Of a DNA stretch of 52,079 nt, positions 1-7,938 are shown piece by piece (the stretch's first letter is position 1; every line of letters starts with the position of its first letter). This DNA is from Xanthobacteraceae bacterium (lineage in GTDB: Bacteria; Pseudomonadota; Alphaproteobacteria; Rhizobiales; Xanthobacteraceae). A model generated the notes under the pieces. That model made no database searches, was not told the DNA's origin, and was given only the letters and a program-made list of their open reading frames with translations. The translations under genes were made by a program, and so were the position numbers. The stretch spans positions 1 to 52,079 of the forward strand of contig JAIELW010000015.1 in the NCBI GenBank assembly GCA_019752575.1. The letters are read 5' to 3'.

Positions 1-1587
1 AATCTCGAAGGCGTGCGCGCAGCCTCACACGCATATTTCGGTAAGGAGCCGGTGCGGCTCACGATCGGCGAGGCGGCGCTGCTCGTGGCCTTGCCGCAGT
101 CGCCGGAGTTGCGCCGTCCCGACCGCGCGCCCGATGTCGCGATCCGCGCGCGCAACCGCGTGATCGACCGCATGCTCGCGGCCGGCGTCATCACTATCGC
201 AGAAGCGACACGCGCACGCGAGGAAGCGGTGCCGCGTGTGCGCAGGGAACTGCCGCAGCTTGCACCGCATGCCGCGGAAGCGGCACTTGCCGCCTTCCCG
301 AAACAGCAGCGTCATCATCTTGCGATCGACGCAACGATCCAGCGCCGCCTGGAAGAGCTCGTGCGCGAAAAGATTCCGGCGCTCGGCCCGCGCGTGTCTG
401 TCGCGATCCTCGTTGCCGACAACCAGACCGGAGAAATCCTCGCGCGTATCGGCTCCACTGACTTCAATGACATGGAGCGCGCGGGGCGCATCGACATGAC
501 GCGCGGGGTGCGCTCGCCGGGCTCGGCGCTGAAGCCTTTCATCTATGGGCTTGCCTTCGAGGACGGCATCGCGCATCCGGAAACGCTGATCGAGGATCGC
601 CCGACGCGCTTCGGCGCATGGCGTCCGGAAAATTTCGATCTCACTTTTCAGGGCACCGTCACGCTCCGCCGCGCGCTGCAGCTTTCGCTGAACGTACCGG
701 CGGTGGCGCTGCTCGAGTCCGTCGGACCGCCGCGTCTGTTTGCGCGGCTTGAGACGAGCGGCGCGCAGTTGCAACTTCCGCAAGGCGAAGTGCCGGGGCT
801 CGCGATCGGTCTTGGCGGGCTCGGCCTGCGGCTCGAAGACCTGACGCTGCTGTATGCGGCGCTCGCACGCGGCGGCGAGGCGTTCCCGCTCGTGCATCGG
901 CTCGACGTGAAGAACGAGGCCCAGCGCCGCGTGCGGCTCCTGGATCCGGTCGCCGCCTGGTATGTCGGCAATGCGCTGATCGGCGCACCGCCGCCGGAGA
1001 ACGCACCCTTCGGCAAGATCGCGTTCAAAACCGGTACGTCTTACGGCTATCGCGATGCCTGGGCGGTCGGCTTCGACGGCAAGCGCACCATCGCGGTCTG
1101 GGTCGGCCGCCCGGATGGCCAGCCGGTGCCCGGCATGATCGGCCGCGCCGTCGCGGCACCGATTTTGTTCGATGCCTTTGCACGTGCCGTCCCGAAGATC
1201 GAGCCGCTGCGCGCTGCGCCGTCCGGTGCCATCGTCGCCAGCACTGCACGGCTGCCGTTGCCGCTGCGCCGCTTCACGCCGCAAGGTGAAATGCGCAACA
1301 TCGCAAGCTCCGAACCGCCGCTGAAGATTATTTTTCCGCTCAACGGCGCGCAGCTTGCCCTTGAACGAAGCGAGCGCGGCGACCCGCTTTCGCCGGCGCA
1401 GCCGATTGCGATCAAGACCAGCGGGGGCAACGCCCCGTACCGTTTTCTCGTGGATGGCATGCCCGTAGGCGAGGCCGACTTGCGCAACATGGCTTTCTGG
1501 CAGCCGCAAGGTCCTGGTTTCGTGCGTCTGACCGTGATCGACGCCGCGGGCGCGACCGACAGCGTGGTCGTGCGCCTGCAACAATAA
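1..1587 (+). CDS. pbpC: Penicillin-binding protein 1C (3' part, cut by window start)
   Basis: Bifunctional peptidoglycan glycosyltransferase/transpeptidase acting on the periplasmic face of the inner membrane. The frame is open from base 1 (N-L-E-G-V-R-A-A-S), so the true start lies upstream and 528 residues are visible. The first ~100 residues are the end of the glycosyltransferase domain, with AYFGKEP typical of PBP1C. The transpeptidase domain follows: the SxxK nucleophile motif (SALK) at about nt 523-534, SLN near nt 688 and the KTGTS box at nt 1027-1041. The last ~90 residues form the PBP1C-specific C-terminal beta domain (LKIIFPLNGAQ, ending VVVRLQQ). All motifs expected of an active transpeptidase are present. 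Compared with PBP1A at 47713-49902, the C-terminal domain and short linker identify this as the 1C type. A second, long reading frame on the opposite strand is a GC-codon shadow. Confidence 0.93.
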   Translation, partial: NLEGVRAASHAYFGKEPVRLTIGEAALLVALPQSPELRRPDRAPDVAIRARNRVIDRMLAAGVITIAEATRAREEAVPRVRRELPQLAPHAAEAALAAFPKQQRHHLAIDATIQRRLEELVREKIPALGPRVSVAILVADNQTGEILARIGSTDFNDMERAGRIDMTRGVRSPGSALKPFIYGLAFEDGIAHPETLIEDRPTRFGAWRPENFDLTFQGTVTLRRALQLSLNVPAVALLESVGPPRLFARLETSGAQLQLPQGEVPGLAIGLGGLGLRLEDLTLLYAALARGGEAFPLVHRLDVKNEAQRRVRLLDPVAAWYVGNALIGAPPPENAPFGKIAFKTGTSYGYRDAWAVGFDGKRTIAVWVGRPDGQPVPGMIGRAVAAPILFDAFARAVPKIEPLRAAPSGAIVASTARLPLPLRRFTPQGEMRNIASSEPPLKIIFPLNGAQLALERSERGDPLSPAQPIAIKTSGGNAPYRFLVDGMPVGEADLRNMAFWQPQGPGFVRLTVIDAAGATDSVVVRLQQ

Positions 1588-1682
1588 ATCCTTAAAGCCT
1601 TCGCCTAGATTGGAACCATGCTAAGCTGCATCCGGTTCGGTTATCGGCCAGCCGTGTTCTGAAAAGAGATTGGGAGAACAAA

Positions 1683-2225
1683 ATGTCCGTTGCACCGCAA
1701 AGCTACCAGCAGGGCTATTCGGGTTTTGCGAAATCGCTGCACTGGATCGTGGCCCTTCTGGTGCTCACCACTATTCCGGTCGGTGTCGCAATGGGCCAGA
1801 TCGAGAAAGCGCCGTTCAATCTTTTCAACTTCCACAAGTCGCTCGGCGTTCTCATTCTTATCCTGATGACGATCCGGCTCATTTATCGCCTCATGCACGG
1901 TGCGCCGCCGGAGCCCTATATCCCGGTTTTCTATCAGATTGCCGGCTCGATCACCCATTGGGCGCTTTACGTGCTCCTGATCATCACGCCGATCTCGGGC
2001 GCGATCGCGAACATGTATTACGGCGCGCCAACACCGTTCTTCGGTTTGTTCGAGGTGCCGCCGTTCTTCACGAAGAACGAGGACACTGCTAATTTCATCT
2101 TCGCGCGCCACAGGTGGCTCGGTTTCACGGTCGGCGCGCTCGTGTGCATGCACATCGGCGCGGGGCTGTTCCACTATTTCATCCGCAAGGACGGCGTCTT
2201 GCAGCGGATGCTGCCGGGAAGCTGA
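1683..2225 (+). CDS. Cytochrome b561 family membrane protein
   Basis: A 180-residue, four-helix di-heme b-type cytochrome of the bacterial b561 family, which passes electrons between the quinone pool and periplasmic acceptors in the inner membrane. Four histidines sit where the family places heme ligands: H20 in helix 1 (KSLHWIV), H51 in helix 2 (NFHKSLG), H143 and H157 around helix 4 (ARHRWLG, CMHIGAG). Hydrophobic segments lie at about 18-38, 52-70, 88-110 and 147-166. Length matches the family. The start is supported by GGGAGA 8 bases upstream. It stands alone between pbpC and the structured intergenic region. Members of this fold include superoxide:quinone oxidoreductase (CybB) and partners of secreted redox enzymes, and the sequence alone does not say which applies. 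Confidence 0.9.
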   Translation: MSVAPQSYQQGYSGFAKSLHWIVALLVLTTIPVGVAMGQIEKAPFNLFNFHKSLGVLILILMTIRLIYRLMHGAPPEPYIPVFYQIAGSITHWALYVLLIITPISGAIANMYYGAPTPFFGLFEVPPFFTKNEDTANFIFARHRWLGFTVGALVCMHIGAGLFHYFIRKDGVLQRMLPGS

Positions 2226-2279
2226 ACGGAATTTCAAACAGCGCGCAGGCCAATGCCGCCCGCGAAAGAAATTCGAGGG

Positions 2280-2570
2280 GTGCGGAGCGCTGCGAAACGC
2301 AACGTCTTCGTTTCTCGCCTCTCCGCTTTTTACGGAAGAGGCGTCTCGTTTCGCAACGCTCCACTTCGGCGATTTTCGGCGCAGGCCGCGCTTTTCGTGA
2401 GGTCCTCTTGCGAGTTCCTCTCCGTCAGCCGTGCTCCCGGCAGGCGAGCCTAGTCTCGCCGGGCGGTGCCCTACGCCGTCCCGGGCCGCGGCTGCGAACC
2501 GCAAACGGAGACGCCGGCCGTTTCCCGCATCTTGCTGCGCCTCGCGAGTGCGCCCTCGATGGAAACGGCG
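2280..2570 (-). ncRNA. Candidate structured non-coding RNA (~290 nt)
   Basis: Downstream of the promoter at 2577-2605 the sequence folds, by eye, into a chain of strong helices. These are 2561-2569 with 2517-2525 (9 bp); 2505-2511 with 2419-2425 enclosing 2489-2494 with 2426-2431 and the hairpin 2443-2448/2455-2460; then 2347-2362 with 2284-2299 (16 bp with one G-U pair) enclosing 2333-2343/2316-2325. Such density of long complementary segments is unusual for a spacer. I could not match it to RNase P, tmRNA, SRP or 6S RNA. A T-rich tail (AATTTCTTTC) follows the last helix. The alternative is a minus-strand reading frame rich in Arg/Lys/Ser over the same region, which has no recognisable domain. 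Confidence 0.5.
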
Positions 2571-2576
2571 AGAAGG

Positions 2577-2605
2577 AATATAGTCCTATTAGAGATGGAA
2601 GTCAA
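2577..2605 (-). promoter_or_regulatory. Strong sigma-70-like promoter reading toward 2280
   Basis: On the minus strand, TTGACT (2605-2600) is followed by a 17-base spacer and TATATT (2582-2577), close to the -35/-10 consensus. The expected transcription start, about 2570, coincides with the first base of a 9-bp helix (2561-2569 pairing with 2517-2525). No convincing protein start with a ribosome binding site follows, so the product is more likely an RNA. Confidence 0.65.
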
Positions 2606-2636
2606 GAAATTTCGTCATGCCACGACGAATTCCATT

Positions 2637-2675
2637 GTCATTCCGGATCGGCGCGTTCGCGCCGTCCGGAATGAC
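2637..2675. repeat. GTCATTCCGGA palindromic dispersed repeat
   Basis: Near-perfect inverted repeat: GTCATTCCGGA...GGCGC on the left and GCGCC...TCCGGAATGAC on the right, around a TTC loop. It lies 5 bases past the stop codon of the minus-strand methyltransferase and may act as its terminator or mRNA-end stabiliser. It resembles the intergenic GTCAT-type palindromes common in this bacterial order. Confidence 0.7.
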
Positions 2676-2679
2676 AAAT

Positions 2680-3519
2680 TTAGCGGGGCAGTGCCAGCAA
2701 GTCTTTATGGCCGACAATACAAGTGGTGCCGCGCGCTTTGCGCGCGGCTAGCCATGACTGGATTACGCTCTCCGGAACCGATCTCGTTTCGCGAACCGCA
2801 TTCGCCCAGCCTTCAGCAAGCGCTTCGATCAGTGCGTGGTCTTCCGGCCCGAGTATCCAGTCGCTATCGGCAAGTTCGGCGTCGTAGCCGAGCGCTTTCA
2901 ACTTCTTCCCGATCAAGCCGATCGCTTTGTTGCCGGCCGAAGGACCGAAGCCTTTTTCTTTCCCGAAATCGCGCTCGAACGCCTCCGTCATTTGTTTGTC
3001 GGCGTCATGCGTGGGCGACCACTTCGCGGTTTTGTCATGCACCAGCGTCGTATAAAGCGCGAGCTTGTCTTTCGCGAGCGCCGCGCAAAAGCGGTCGATC
3101 CAGTTTTCCGAAACGAGGTCGAACAAGGCGGCTGAGGTCACAAGATCGGGAATCGAGTCGCCCCACGGAGCGGGATTTGCGTTTAGATCCGCACGCTTCA
3201 CCTCGACACGAACGAGCTTGTTGCTCTTTTCGAGTTCGAGACCCGCCGCGGTCGGGCGCGACTTATCCGCCCACGCGCTCAGGAAATCGAGCGAAGCGGA
3301 AAGCAGCGCGGGATCGTAATCGACCAGCACCCATCGCTGACGTGTCCCAAGCGCAAGCGCGGTCCCGCGCAGGTTTGAGCCCGCGCCCGCGCCGAGATCG
3401 TAGATCACCGGCTCGTCTTTGCCGGCGAGATGGCTTGCCGCTTTCGCGAGCAACGCTTTGTCGCGCGAACGATGATCGGCCGGCTCGCGAAGACGCAACC
3501 ATTCCGGCGAGAAACTCAT
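2680..3519 (-). CDS. Class I SAM-dependent methyltransferase (pterin-like cluster)
   Basis: A 279-residue Rossmann-fold methyltransferase. SAM-binding motif I is DLGAGAGSNLRG at about residues 41-52, followed by the acidic end of strand 2 (VDYDPALL). The substrate is not evident from sequence. The start ATG (3519-3517) overlaps the stop of the upstream glycosyltransferase as ATGA, so translation is probably coupled and the two proteins made together. It is the last gene of a four-gene minus-strand operon: dehydrogenase, pterin-synthase-fold protein, glycosyltransferase, methyltransferase. The palindrome at 2637-2675 follows directly. A longer upstream reading in the same frame runs into the glycosyltransferase and is rejected in favour of the coupled start. 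Function as a tailoring O- or N-methyltransferase on a glycosylated product is inferred from context only. Confidence 0.85.
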   Translation of the reverse strand: MSFSPEWLRLREPADHRSRDKALLAKAASHLAGKDEPVIYDLGAGAGSNLRGTALALGTRQRWVLVDYDPALLSASLDFLSAWADKSRPTAAGLELEKSNKLVRVEVKRADLNANPAPWGDSIPDLVTSAALFDLVSENWIDRFCAALAKDKLALYTTLVHDKTAKWSPTHDADKQMTEAFERDFGKEKGFGPSAGNKAIGLIGKKLKALGYDAELADSDWILGPEDHALIEALAEGWANAVRETRSVPESVIQSWLAARKARGTTCIVGHKDLLALPR

Positions 3520-4574
3520 GCGGCTGCCTTCGCATGTGCGCGTTCCAGCGCCTCGGCGACACGTTTCGCGGTGTCGCTCCAGCGCGGAAGTTTTTTCGCA
3601 TATTCCCACGCCGCATCGGCGCGTTTTGAAAACTCGGCAGGCGCGGTCAGTAATCTGCGAAGCGTCAGCGCGAGCTCGCCGAAATTGCCGGGCGTTACGA
3701 AAACGCCGGCGGCGCGCGGAACCGTCTCGACCAGCGCGCCGCCGGAGCCCGCGACGACCGGAAGCCCGCGAGCGAGCGCTTCGGTAAACGCCATGCCGTA
3801 ACCTTCGAAATGCGAAGGCAGCACGAATAGCGAAGCGCTGGAATATTCTTTCTCGAGTCCGGCATCGTCGAGCGGGCCGAGCAGGGCGGTTCGTTCTTTT
3901 ATCTTTCCGTCCGCGATTTCTCTCTCGAGCGCTTGCATCGCAATCGCGTCGCGATCCGTGCTGCCGGCAATCCGCCATTCCCATTCGAGGTCGCGGACTT
4001 TCGAAAGCGCTTTCGCGAGCGTGTCGTGCCCTTTGCGGCGCGTGATCGCACCGACCGACAGGAGCCGCATCGGTTTGGAATCGCCCTTCGCGCGCGCGGA
4101 GGGTTCGGTGCCCGGCTCGGCAACAGTGAGATCGTTCGGCGCGACATTAAATTCGCGCGCGAGCAGTTCGGCGGTGGAGCGGCTCGTTGCAATCGTCGCA
4201 ACCGCACGCGAGAGCGCCTCGCGCTCGGTGCGATGCAGGTAGTCGATACGATCGGAGGTCAGTCCTGTCTCGAAAGCGAGCGGGTGATGACAGAGCGCGA
4301 CCAGCCGCGCCTTCAAAGACTTCAAGGTCGAAAGCGGAATCGCACCGAGTGCGAGCCCGTCGATCATCACAAGCGCGTCGGAAGGAATGCCGGAAAGAAT
4401 CTTCGCGGTTTCAGCTAATGCTTCTTCCGAAGGCGAGGGGAATTCGGAAGAAAGTTGCAAATGCTTCACGCGCCAGCCGAGCGCGGGCAATTCCTCGATC
4501 ACCCGCTTGTCGTAGCGATAGCCTCCGGTCGGCGTATTCAGGTCGCCCGGAATAGCGAAGACGACTTCGCGCAT
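3516..4574 (-). CDS. Glycosyltransferase family 4 (pterin-like cluster)
   Basis: A 352-residue GT-B retaining glycosyltransferase of family GT4, probably cytoplasmic. Visible signatures are the Gly-rich N-terminal loop (TPTGGYRYD), the nucleotide-sugar-binding region LLSVGAITRRKGHDTL at about 170-185, and the C-terminal E-x7-E motif within FEGYGMAFTEALARGLPVV. The donor sugar and acceptor cannot be read from the sequence. It begins 5 bases after the stop of the pterin-synthase-fold gene and overlaps the methyltransferase start by 4 bases. The tight linkage to a COG0720-type protein recalls cyanobacterial pteridine glycosyltransferases, which attach sugars to tetrahydropterins. That comparison is an inference from neighbourhood, since GT4 enzymes have very many acceptors. 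Confidence 0.87.
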   Translation of the reverse strand: MREVVFAIPGDLNTPTGGYRYDKRVIEELPALGWRVKHLQLSSEFPSPSEEALAETAKILSGIPSDALVMIDGLALGAIPLSTLKSLKARLVALCHHPLAFETGLTSDRIDYLHRTEREALSRAVATIATSRSTAELLAREFNVAPNDLTVAEPGTEPSARAKGDSKPMRLLSVGAITRRKGHDTLAKALSKVRDLEWEWRIAGSTDRDAIAMQALEREIADGKIKERTALLGPLDDAGLEKEYSSASLFVLPSHFEGYGMAFTEALARGLPVVAGSGGALVETVPRAAGVFVTPGNFGELALTLRRLLTAPAEFSKRADAAWEYAKKLPRWSDTAKRVAEALERAHAKAAA

Positions 4575-4579
4575 GAAGC

Positions 4580-4978
4580 TCAGACCGCCGCTTCGTACCA
4601 GCCGCGCGCGACATGCGACTCGTGCATCGTCACGCGGATTTTGGAGACGCCTTCGGAGTCCGCACCCAACTTGCCGGCTTTGAGCGCCGCTTTCATCTGC
4701 TCGAAGACATAACGCGCGAGAAACTCGGTCGTGGTCTGCTTGCCTTTGAACTCCGGCACATCGTCGAGATTGCGATAATTGATCGGCGCGAGCGTGGCTT
4801 TGAGCGCGTCGATCGCAGCACCGATGTCGACCACGACTTCGTTCGATCCTAGCTTCTCGCGGAAGAAAGCGACGTCGCAGACGAAAGTCGCGCCGTGCAC
4901 GCGCTGCGCGGGGCCGAAGAACTCGCCCTTGAAAGAATGGGCGATCATGATGTGGTCGCGGACTTCGACGGCGTACAT
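4580..4978 (-). CDS. Divergent 6-pyruvoyl-tetrahydropterin synthase/QueD-fold protein
   Basis: A 132-residue member of the PTPS/6-carboxytetrahydropterin synthase (COG0720) fold, normally a zinc enzyme acting on 7,8-dihydroneopterin triphosphate. Hand alignment to E. coli QueD keeps zinc ligands H14 (IAHSF) and H28 (RVHGA) and the Glu of MHESHVARGWY that grips the pterin. It loses the catalytic Cys27 (A24 here), the third zinc His33 (A30) and the Asp-His pair of LDHHYLND, which reads INYRNLDD. The complete Cys-Asp-His triad is therefore gone. The protein is full length, without frameshift, and sits inside a tight operon, so decay looks unlikely. It may catalyse a different reaction or bind a pterin-like ligand. 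It is probably not a queuosine enzyme: no queC, queE or queF is nearby. Confidence 0.85.
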   Translation of the reverse strand: MYAVEVRDHIMIAHSFKGEFFGPAQRVHGATFVCDVAFFREKLGSNEVVVDIGAAIDALKATLAPINYRNLDDVPEFKGKQTTTEFLARYVFEQMKAALKAGKLGADSEGVSKIRVTMHESHVARGWYEAAV

Positions 4979-4996
4979 AAAGAGACTTCCTCTATA

Positions 4997-5989
4997 TCAG
5001 TAACGGACGAGCGCGCCGAGGCCCGGCGCTTTCGGCGACAACAGGCGCGACAATTGCTGCGGAAGTTCGGCAAACGGCACTTCCTCGCCGATCAACGCGT
5101 CGAGCTTGTCATCGGCAAGCAGACCGACCGCGGCTTCCAGCCGCCGCCGGGTGCTCCAGCGCTTGGCGCGTGCCGCGCAGACGTTGCCGACCTGGCTCGA
5201 GATCAGCCGCAGGCGGCGGGAATGAAAAGCGTCGCCCAAAGGCACGTTCACCATGCCGGCGCCGAACCAGCTTGCCTCCACGATCGTGCCTTCAACGCCT
5301 GCAAGCTTCAAAGCGAGCGTCAGGCCCGCGGCCGAGGCAGTGGAATGAATAACGAGATCGGCATCGCCGGGCGCGTCCGCGGGCAAGGCGAACACGACCC
5401 CGATCTTCTTCGCAATCGCCTCCCGCGACGGCTCGATATCCACGAGCGTCACCATTGCGCCGGGCAGGCGGCTGGCGAGTGCCGCGACCAGCATGCCCAC
5501 GATGCCGCCGCCAACGATTACGATCCGGTCGGCTGGCTGGGCGCCGCCGTCCCAAAGTATATTGAGCGCCGTTTCCATGTTGGCAGCGAGCGTGGCGCGG
5601 CGCGGCGGCACGTTGCCGGGAATGATGAACGCCCGTTCAGCCTGCACGACGAAGCGGTCCTGATGCGGGTAGAGCGCGAAGATATTCTTGCCCTTGAGTT
5701 CGGCCGGCCCTTCCTCGACCACGCCGACTGCCGAGTAGCCGTACTTAACCGGGAAGGGGAATTCGCCTTCCTGTGCCGGCGCCTTCATCCGGCTCCATTC
5801 GATCTCCGGCACCTTGCCTTCGAAGATCAGCCGTTCCGTGCCTCGGCTTAGACCCGAATAGAGCGTGCGGACGAGCACGCCGTTCGGCCCAGGATCACCG
5901 ATTGTTGCAGGACGTAACTCGGCCTTGCCCGGCGCGACATACCAGAGCGCCCTGGCGTCATTGTTCTTAGGTTTAACGGTCGAGTTCAC
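4997..5989 (-). CDS. Medium-chain dehydrogenase/reductase, apparently without catalytic zinc
   Basis: A 330-residue MDR-superfamily oxidoreductase, with a GroES-like N-terminal half and a Rossmann domain with IVGGGIVGMLVAALA at about 160-174. The usual catalytic-zinc Cys (GxCGTD) is replaced in YSGLSRGTE and the GHE histidine by KYGYSAVG, so the zinc-dependent alcohol dehydrogenase mechanism seems absent. The overall pattern (SRGTE near the start, DAFHSRRLRLISSQVG near residue 265) resembles BchC-like members that oxidise or reduce a side chain on a large ring. It is first in the minus-strand operon, 18 bases before the pterin-synthase-fold gene, and faces away from opgH across 120 bases that must hold both promoters. 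Confidence 0.85.
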   Translation of the reverse strand: MNSTVKPKNNDARALWYVAPGKAELRPATIGDPGPNGVLVRTLYSGLSRGTERLIFEGKVPEIEWSRMKAPAQEGEFPFPVKYGYSAVGVVEEGPAELKGKNIFALYPHQDRFVVQAERAFIIPGNVPPRRATLAANMETALNILWDGGAQPADRIVIVGGGIVGMLVAALASRLPGAMVTLVDIEPSREAIAKKIGVVFALPADAPGDADLVIHSTASAAGLTLALKLAGVEGTIVEASWFGAGMVNVPLGDAFHSRRLRLISSQVGNVCAARAKRWSTRRRLEAAVGLLADDKLDALIGEEVPFAELPQQLSRLLSPKAPGLGALVRY

Positions 5990-6109
5990 GCGAAAGGCCT
6001 TAGCAAATATTTTGGAACGCGCTAGGAATTAGCGAGTTTTCGCCACGGATTTGTACCGGTTGTCGGCGAGAAGGCGCTAACGCGCAAGCAGGGGACGGCT
6101 TTACCAAAC

Positions 6110-7936
6110 ATGTCAATCGAAACCACTTCCGCTGAGGCCAAAACGGCCGTCGGCGTCGCTAGCAGTGCGGCCAATACCGGGATCGGCGAAACCACGCCGA
6201 CCGGAATGCAGTCGGTACGGGTGATCACCCGCCGCCGGATCATCTTCGCCGGACTTTCCGTCGCCACCATGCTCGGCATGGCAGTCTGGCTCGTGCAAAT
6301 TCTCGCCCATGACGGCTTCGGTCTTCTGGACGCGCTGCTGCTCGCCTGTTTCCTGACCTACGTTCCCTGGATCGCCATCGGCTTCTGGAATTCCGCGATC
6401 GGATTCTTCTTCATGAATCTGGTGAAGAACCCCGTGCCGGAGATCACGCCGGTCGTGCTCAAGGCGCGCGACACCGACCCGGTCATTGTTCGCTCCGCGA
6501 TCCTGATGACGGTCAGAAACGAAGACCCCACCCGCGCGTTTGCGCGCCTTCGCGTGATCAAGCAAAGCCTCGACCGCACCGGCCAGGCCGACAAGTTCGA
6601 CTTCTTCGTGCTCTCGGACACGAACCGCGACGACGTGGCGAAGCTCGAGGAGGCGGCTGCCGACACCTGGGCCAAGGAGTTTCCGGGCGTCTCGAAACTC
6701 ATTTATCGCCGCCGCGAGCACAATGTCGGTTACAAGGCCGGCAACGTCCGCGATTTCTGCGAGCGCTGGGGCAAGAATTACGAATTGATGATTCCGCTCG
6801 ATGCGGATTCGATCATGACCGGCGAAACCATCGTGAAGATGGTGCGCATCCATCAGGCCAATCCGCGCCTCGGCATTTTGCAGAGCCTGATCGTCGGCAT
6901 GCCGAGCACGAGCTTCTTCGCGCGCGTCTATCAATTCGGCATGCGCCACGGCCTGCGCGCCTATATCGCGGGCTATGCGTGGTGGCATGCGGACTGCGGG
7001 CTGTTCTGGGGCCACAACACCACGATCCGGATTCAGCCGTTCTACGATTACTGCAAGCTGCCGCTGCTTCCCGGCAAGCCGCCGTTCGGCGGGCACATTC
7101 TCTCGCACGACCACATCGAAGCGATGATGATGCGCCGTGCCGGATTCGAAGTACGCGTCATCCCGGAAGAAGTCGGTTCCTATGAAGAGACGCCGCCGAC
7201 GCTCTTGGATTTCGAAGCGCGCGACGTGCGCTGGGCGAACGGCAACCTGCAATACACCAAGCTCTTGGACATGCCGGGCTTGCAGCCGGTGAGCTGGGTG
7301 CAATTGCTAATGGCGATCCAGATGTTCGTGGGCCAGGGTGCCGTGGTCCTGTTCGCGGTTCTTGCAGCACTTGCGCTCGCGATCGCGCCCGCTTCGTCGG
7401 CCGCGACCTTCCCGATCTGGTCCGCATTCGGCTTCTACGCGCTCTTTATCTTCATGTTCATCGCGCCGCGCATCTTCGGTGTGTTCGATGCGCTGCTGCG
7501 TTCGGCCGCCCGCTACGGCGGCACCGCGCGTCTGTTCCTCGGCGGCGCGATCGACATGGCGTTCACTTTCGTCCATGCGCCGTTGCAGATGTTCGCGGCG
7601 AGCTACTTCATGGTTGCCGCGCTGTTCGGCCGCAAAACGAAGTGGGACGGTCAGCAGCGCGACGGCTATCGCGTGCCTTGGAAGGCGGCGGCAAAGACTT
7701 TCATGCCGCATACGCTGCTCGGCCTCGGCATTCTTCTCTTCGTACTGATCGTCTCGCCGAAATCGGCGATCTGGTTCGTGCCGCTAGTGTTCGGCCTGAT
7801 CGTGGTGATTCCGTTCGCGGTCTACACGTCGGACACGCGGCTCGGCGCCTGGGCGGAGCGCAACAAGTTCTGCGCCATGCCGGAGGAGTTCGACATGCCG
7901 GAGGAAATCCGCGCCGTGCAGGCGGCGGCCGCCTGA
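6110..7936 (+). CDS. opgH: Glucans biosynthesis glucosyltransferase H (MdoH/OpgH)
   Basis: Inner-membrane family 2 glucosyltransferase that uses UDP-glucose to build and export the beta-glucan backbone of osmoregulated periplasmic glucans. It has 608 residues, shorter than the ~850 of E. coli because it lacks most of the long cytoplasmic N-terminus. Membrane segments lie at about 45-65, 70-105, 400-430, 440-465, 490-520 and 540-590. The catalytic core holds IPLDADSIMTGE (the DxD-type metal site), LSHDHIEAMMMRRAG (acid/base region) and DVRWANGNLQ, the Q/RxxRW-type acceptor motif. No opgG is visible next to it. An FkbM methyltransferase starts 3 bases after its stop, suggesting one transcript and possible decoration of the glucan. 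Confidence 0.92.
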   Translation: MSIETTSAEAKTAVGVASSAANTGIGETTPTGMQSVRVITRRRIIFAGLSVATMLGMAVWLVQILAHDGFGLLDALLLACFLTYVPWIAIGFWNSAIGFFFMNLVKNPVPEITPVVLKARDTDPVIVRSAILMTVRNEDPTRAFARLRVIKQSLDRTGQADKFDFFVLSDTNRDDVAKLEEAAADTWAKEFPGVSKLIYRRREHNVGYKAGNVRDFCERWGKNYELMIPLDADSIMTGETIVKMVRIHQANPRLGILQSLIVGMPSTSFFARVYQFGMRHGLRAYIAGYAWWHADCGLFWGHNTTIRIQPFYDYCKLPLLPGKPPFGGHILSHDHIEAMMMRRAGFEVRVIPEEVGSYEETPPTLLDFEARDVRWANGNLQYTKLLDMPGLQPVSWVQLLMAIQMFVGQGAVVLFAVLAALALAIAPASSAATFPIWSAFGFYALFIFMFIAPRIFGVFDALLRSAARYGGTARLFLGGAIDMAFTFVHAPLQMFAASYFMVAALFGRKTKWDGQQRDGYRVPWKAAAKTFMPHTLLGLGILLFVLIVSPKSAIWFVPLVFGLIVVIPFAVYTSDTRLGAWAERNKFCAMPEEFDMPEEIRAVQAAAA

Positions 7937-7938
7937 AC

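Noticed and set aside
25-1584. Long open frame antisense to pbpC
   Set aside because: Its composition is that of a GC-rich shadow frame, with no domain, and the sense strand is a clear penicillin-binding protein.
2466-3629. 387-codon plus-strand frame over the methyltransferase region
   Set aside because: Arg/Ser-rich shadow of the minus-strand methyltransferase and glycosyltransferase, no ribosome site, no domain.
4580-4978. Queuosine biosynthesis gene queD
   Set aside because: Catalytic Cys, Asp and His are all replaced and no other que gene is near; the fold is assigned but not the QueD function.
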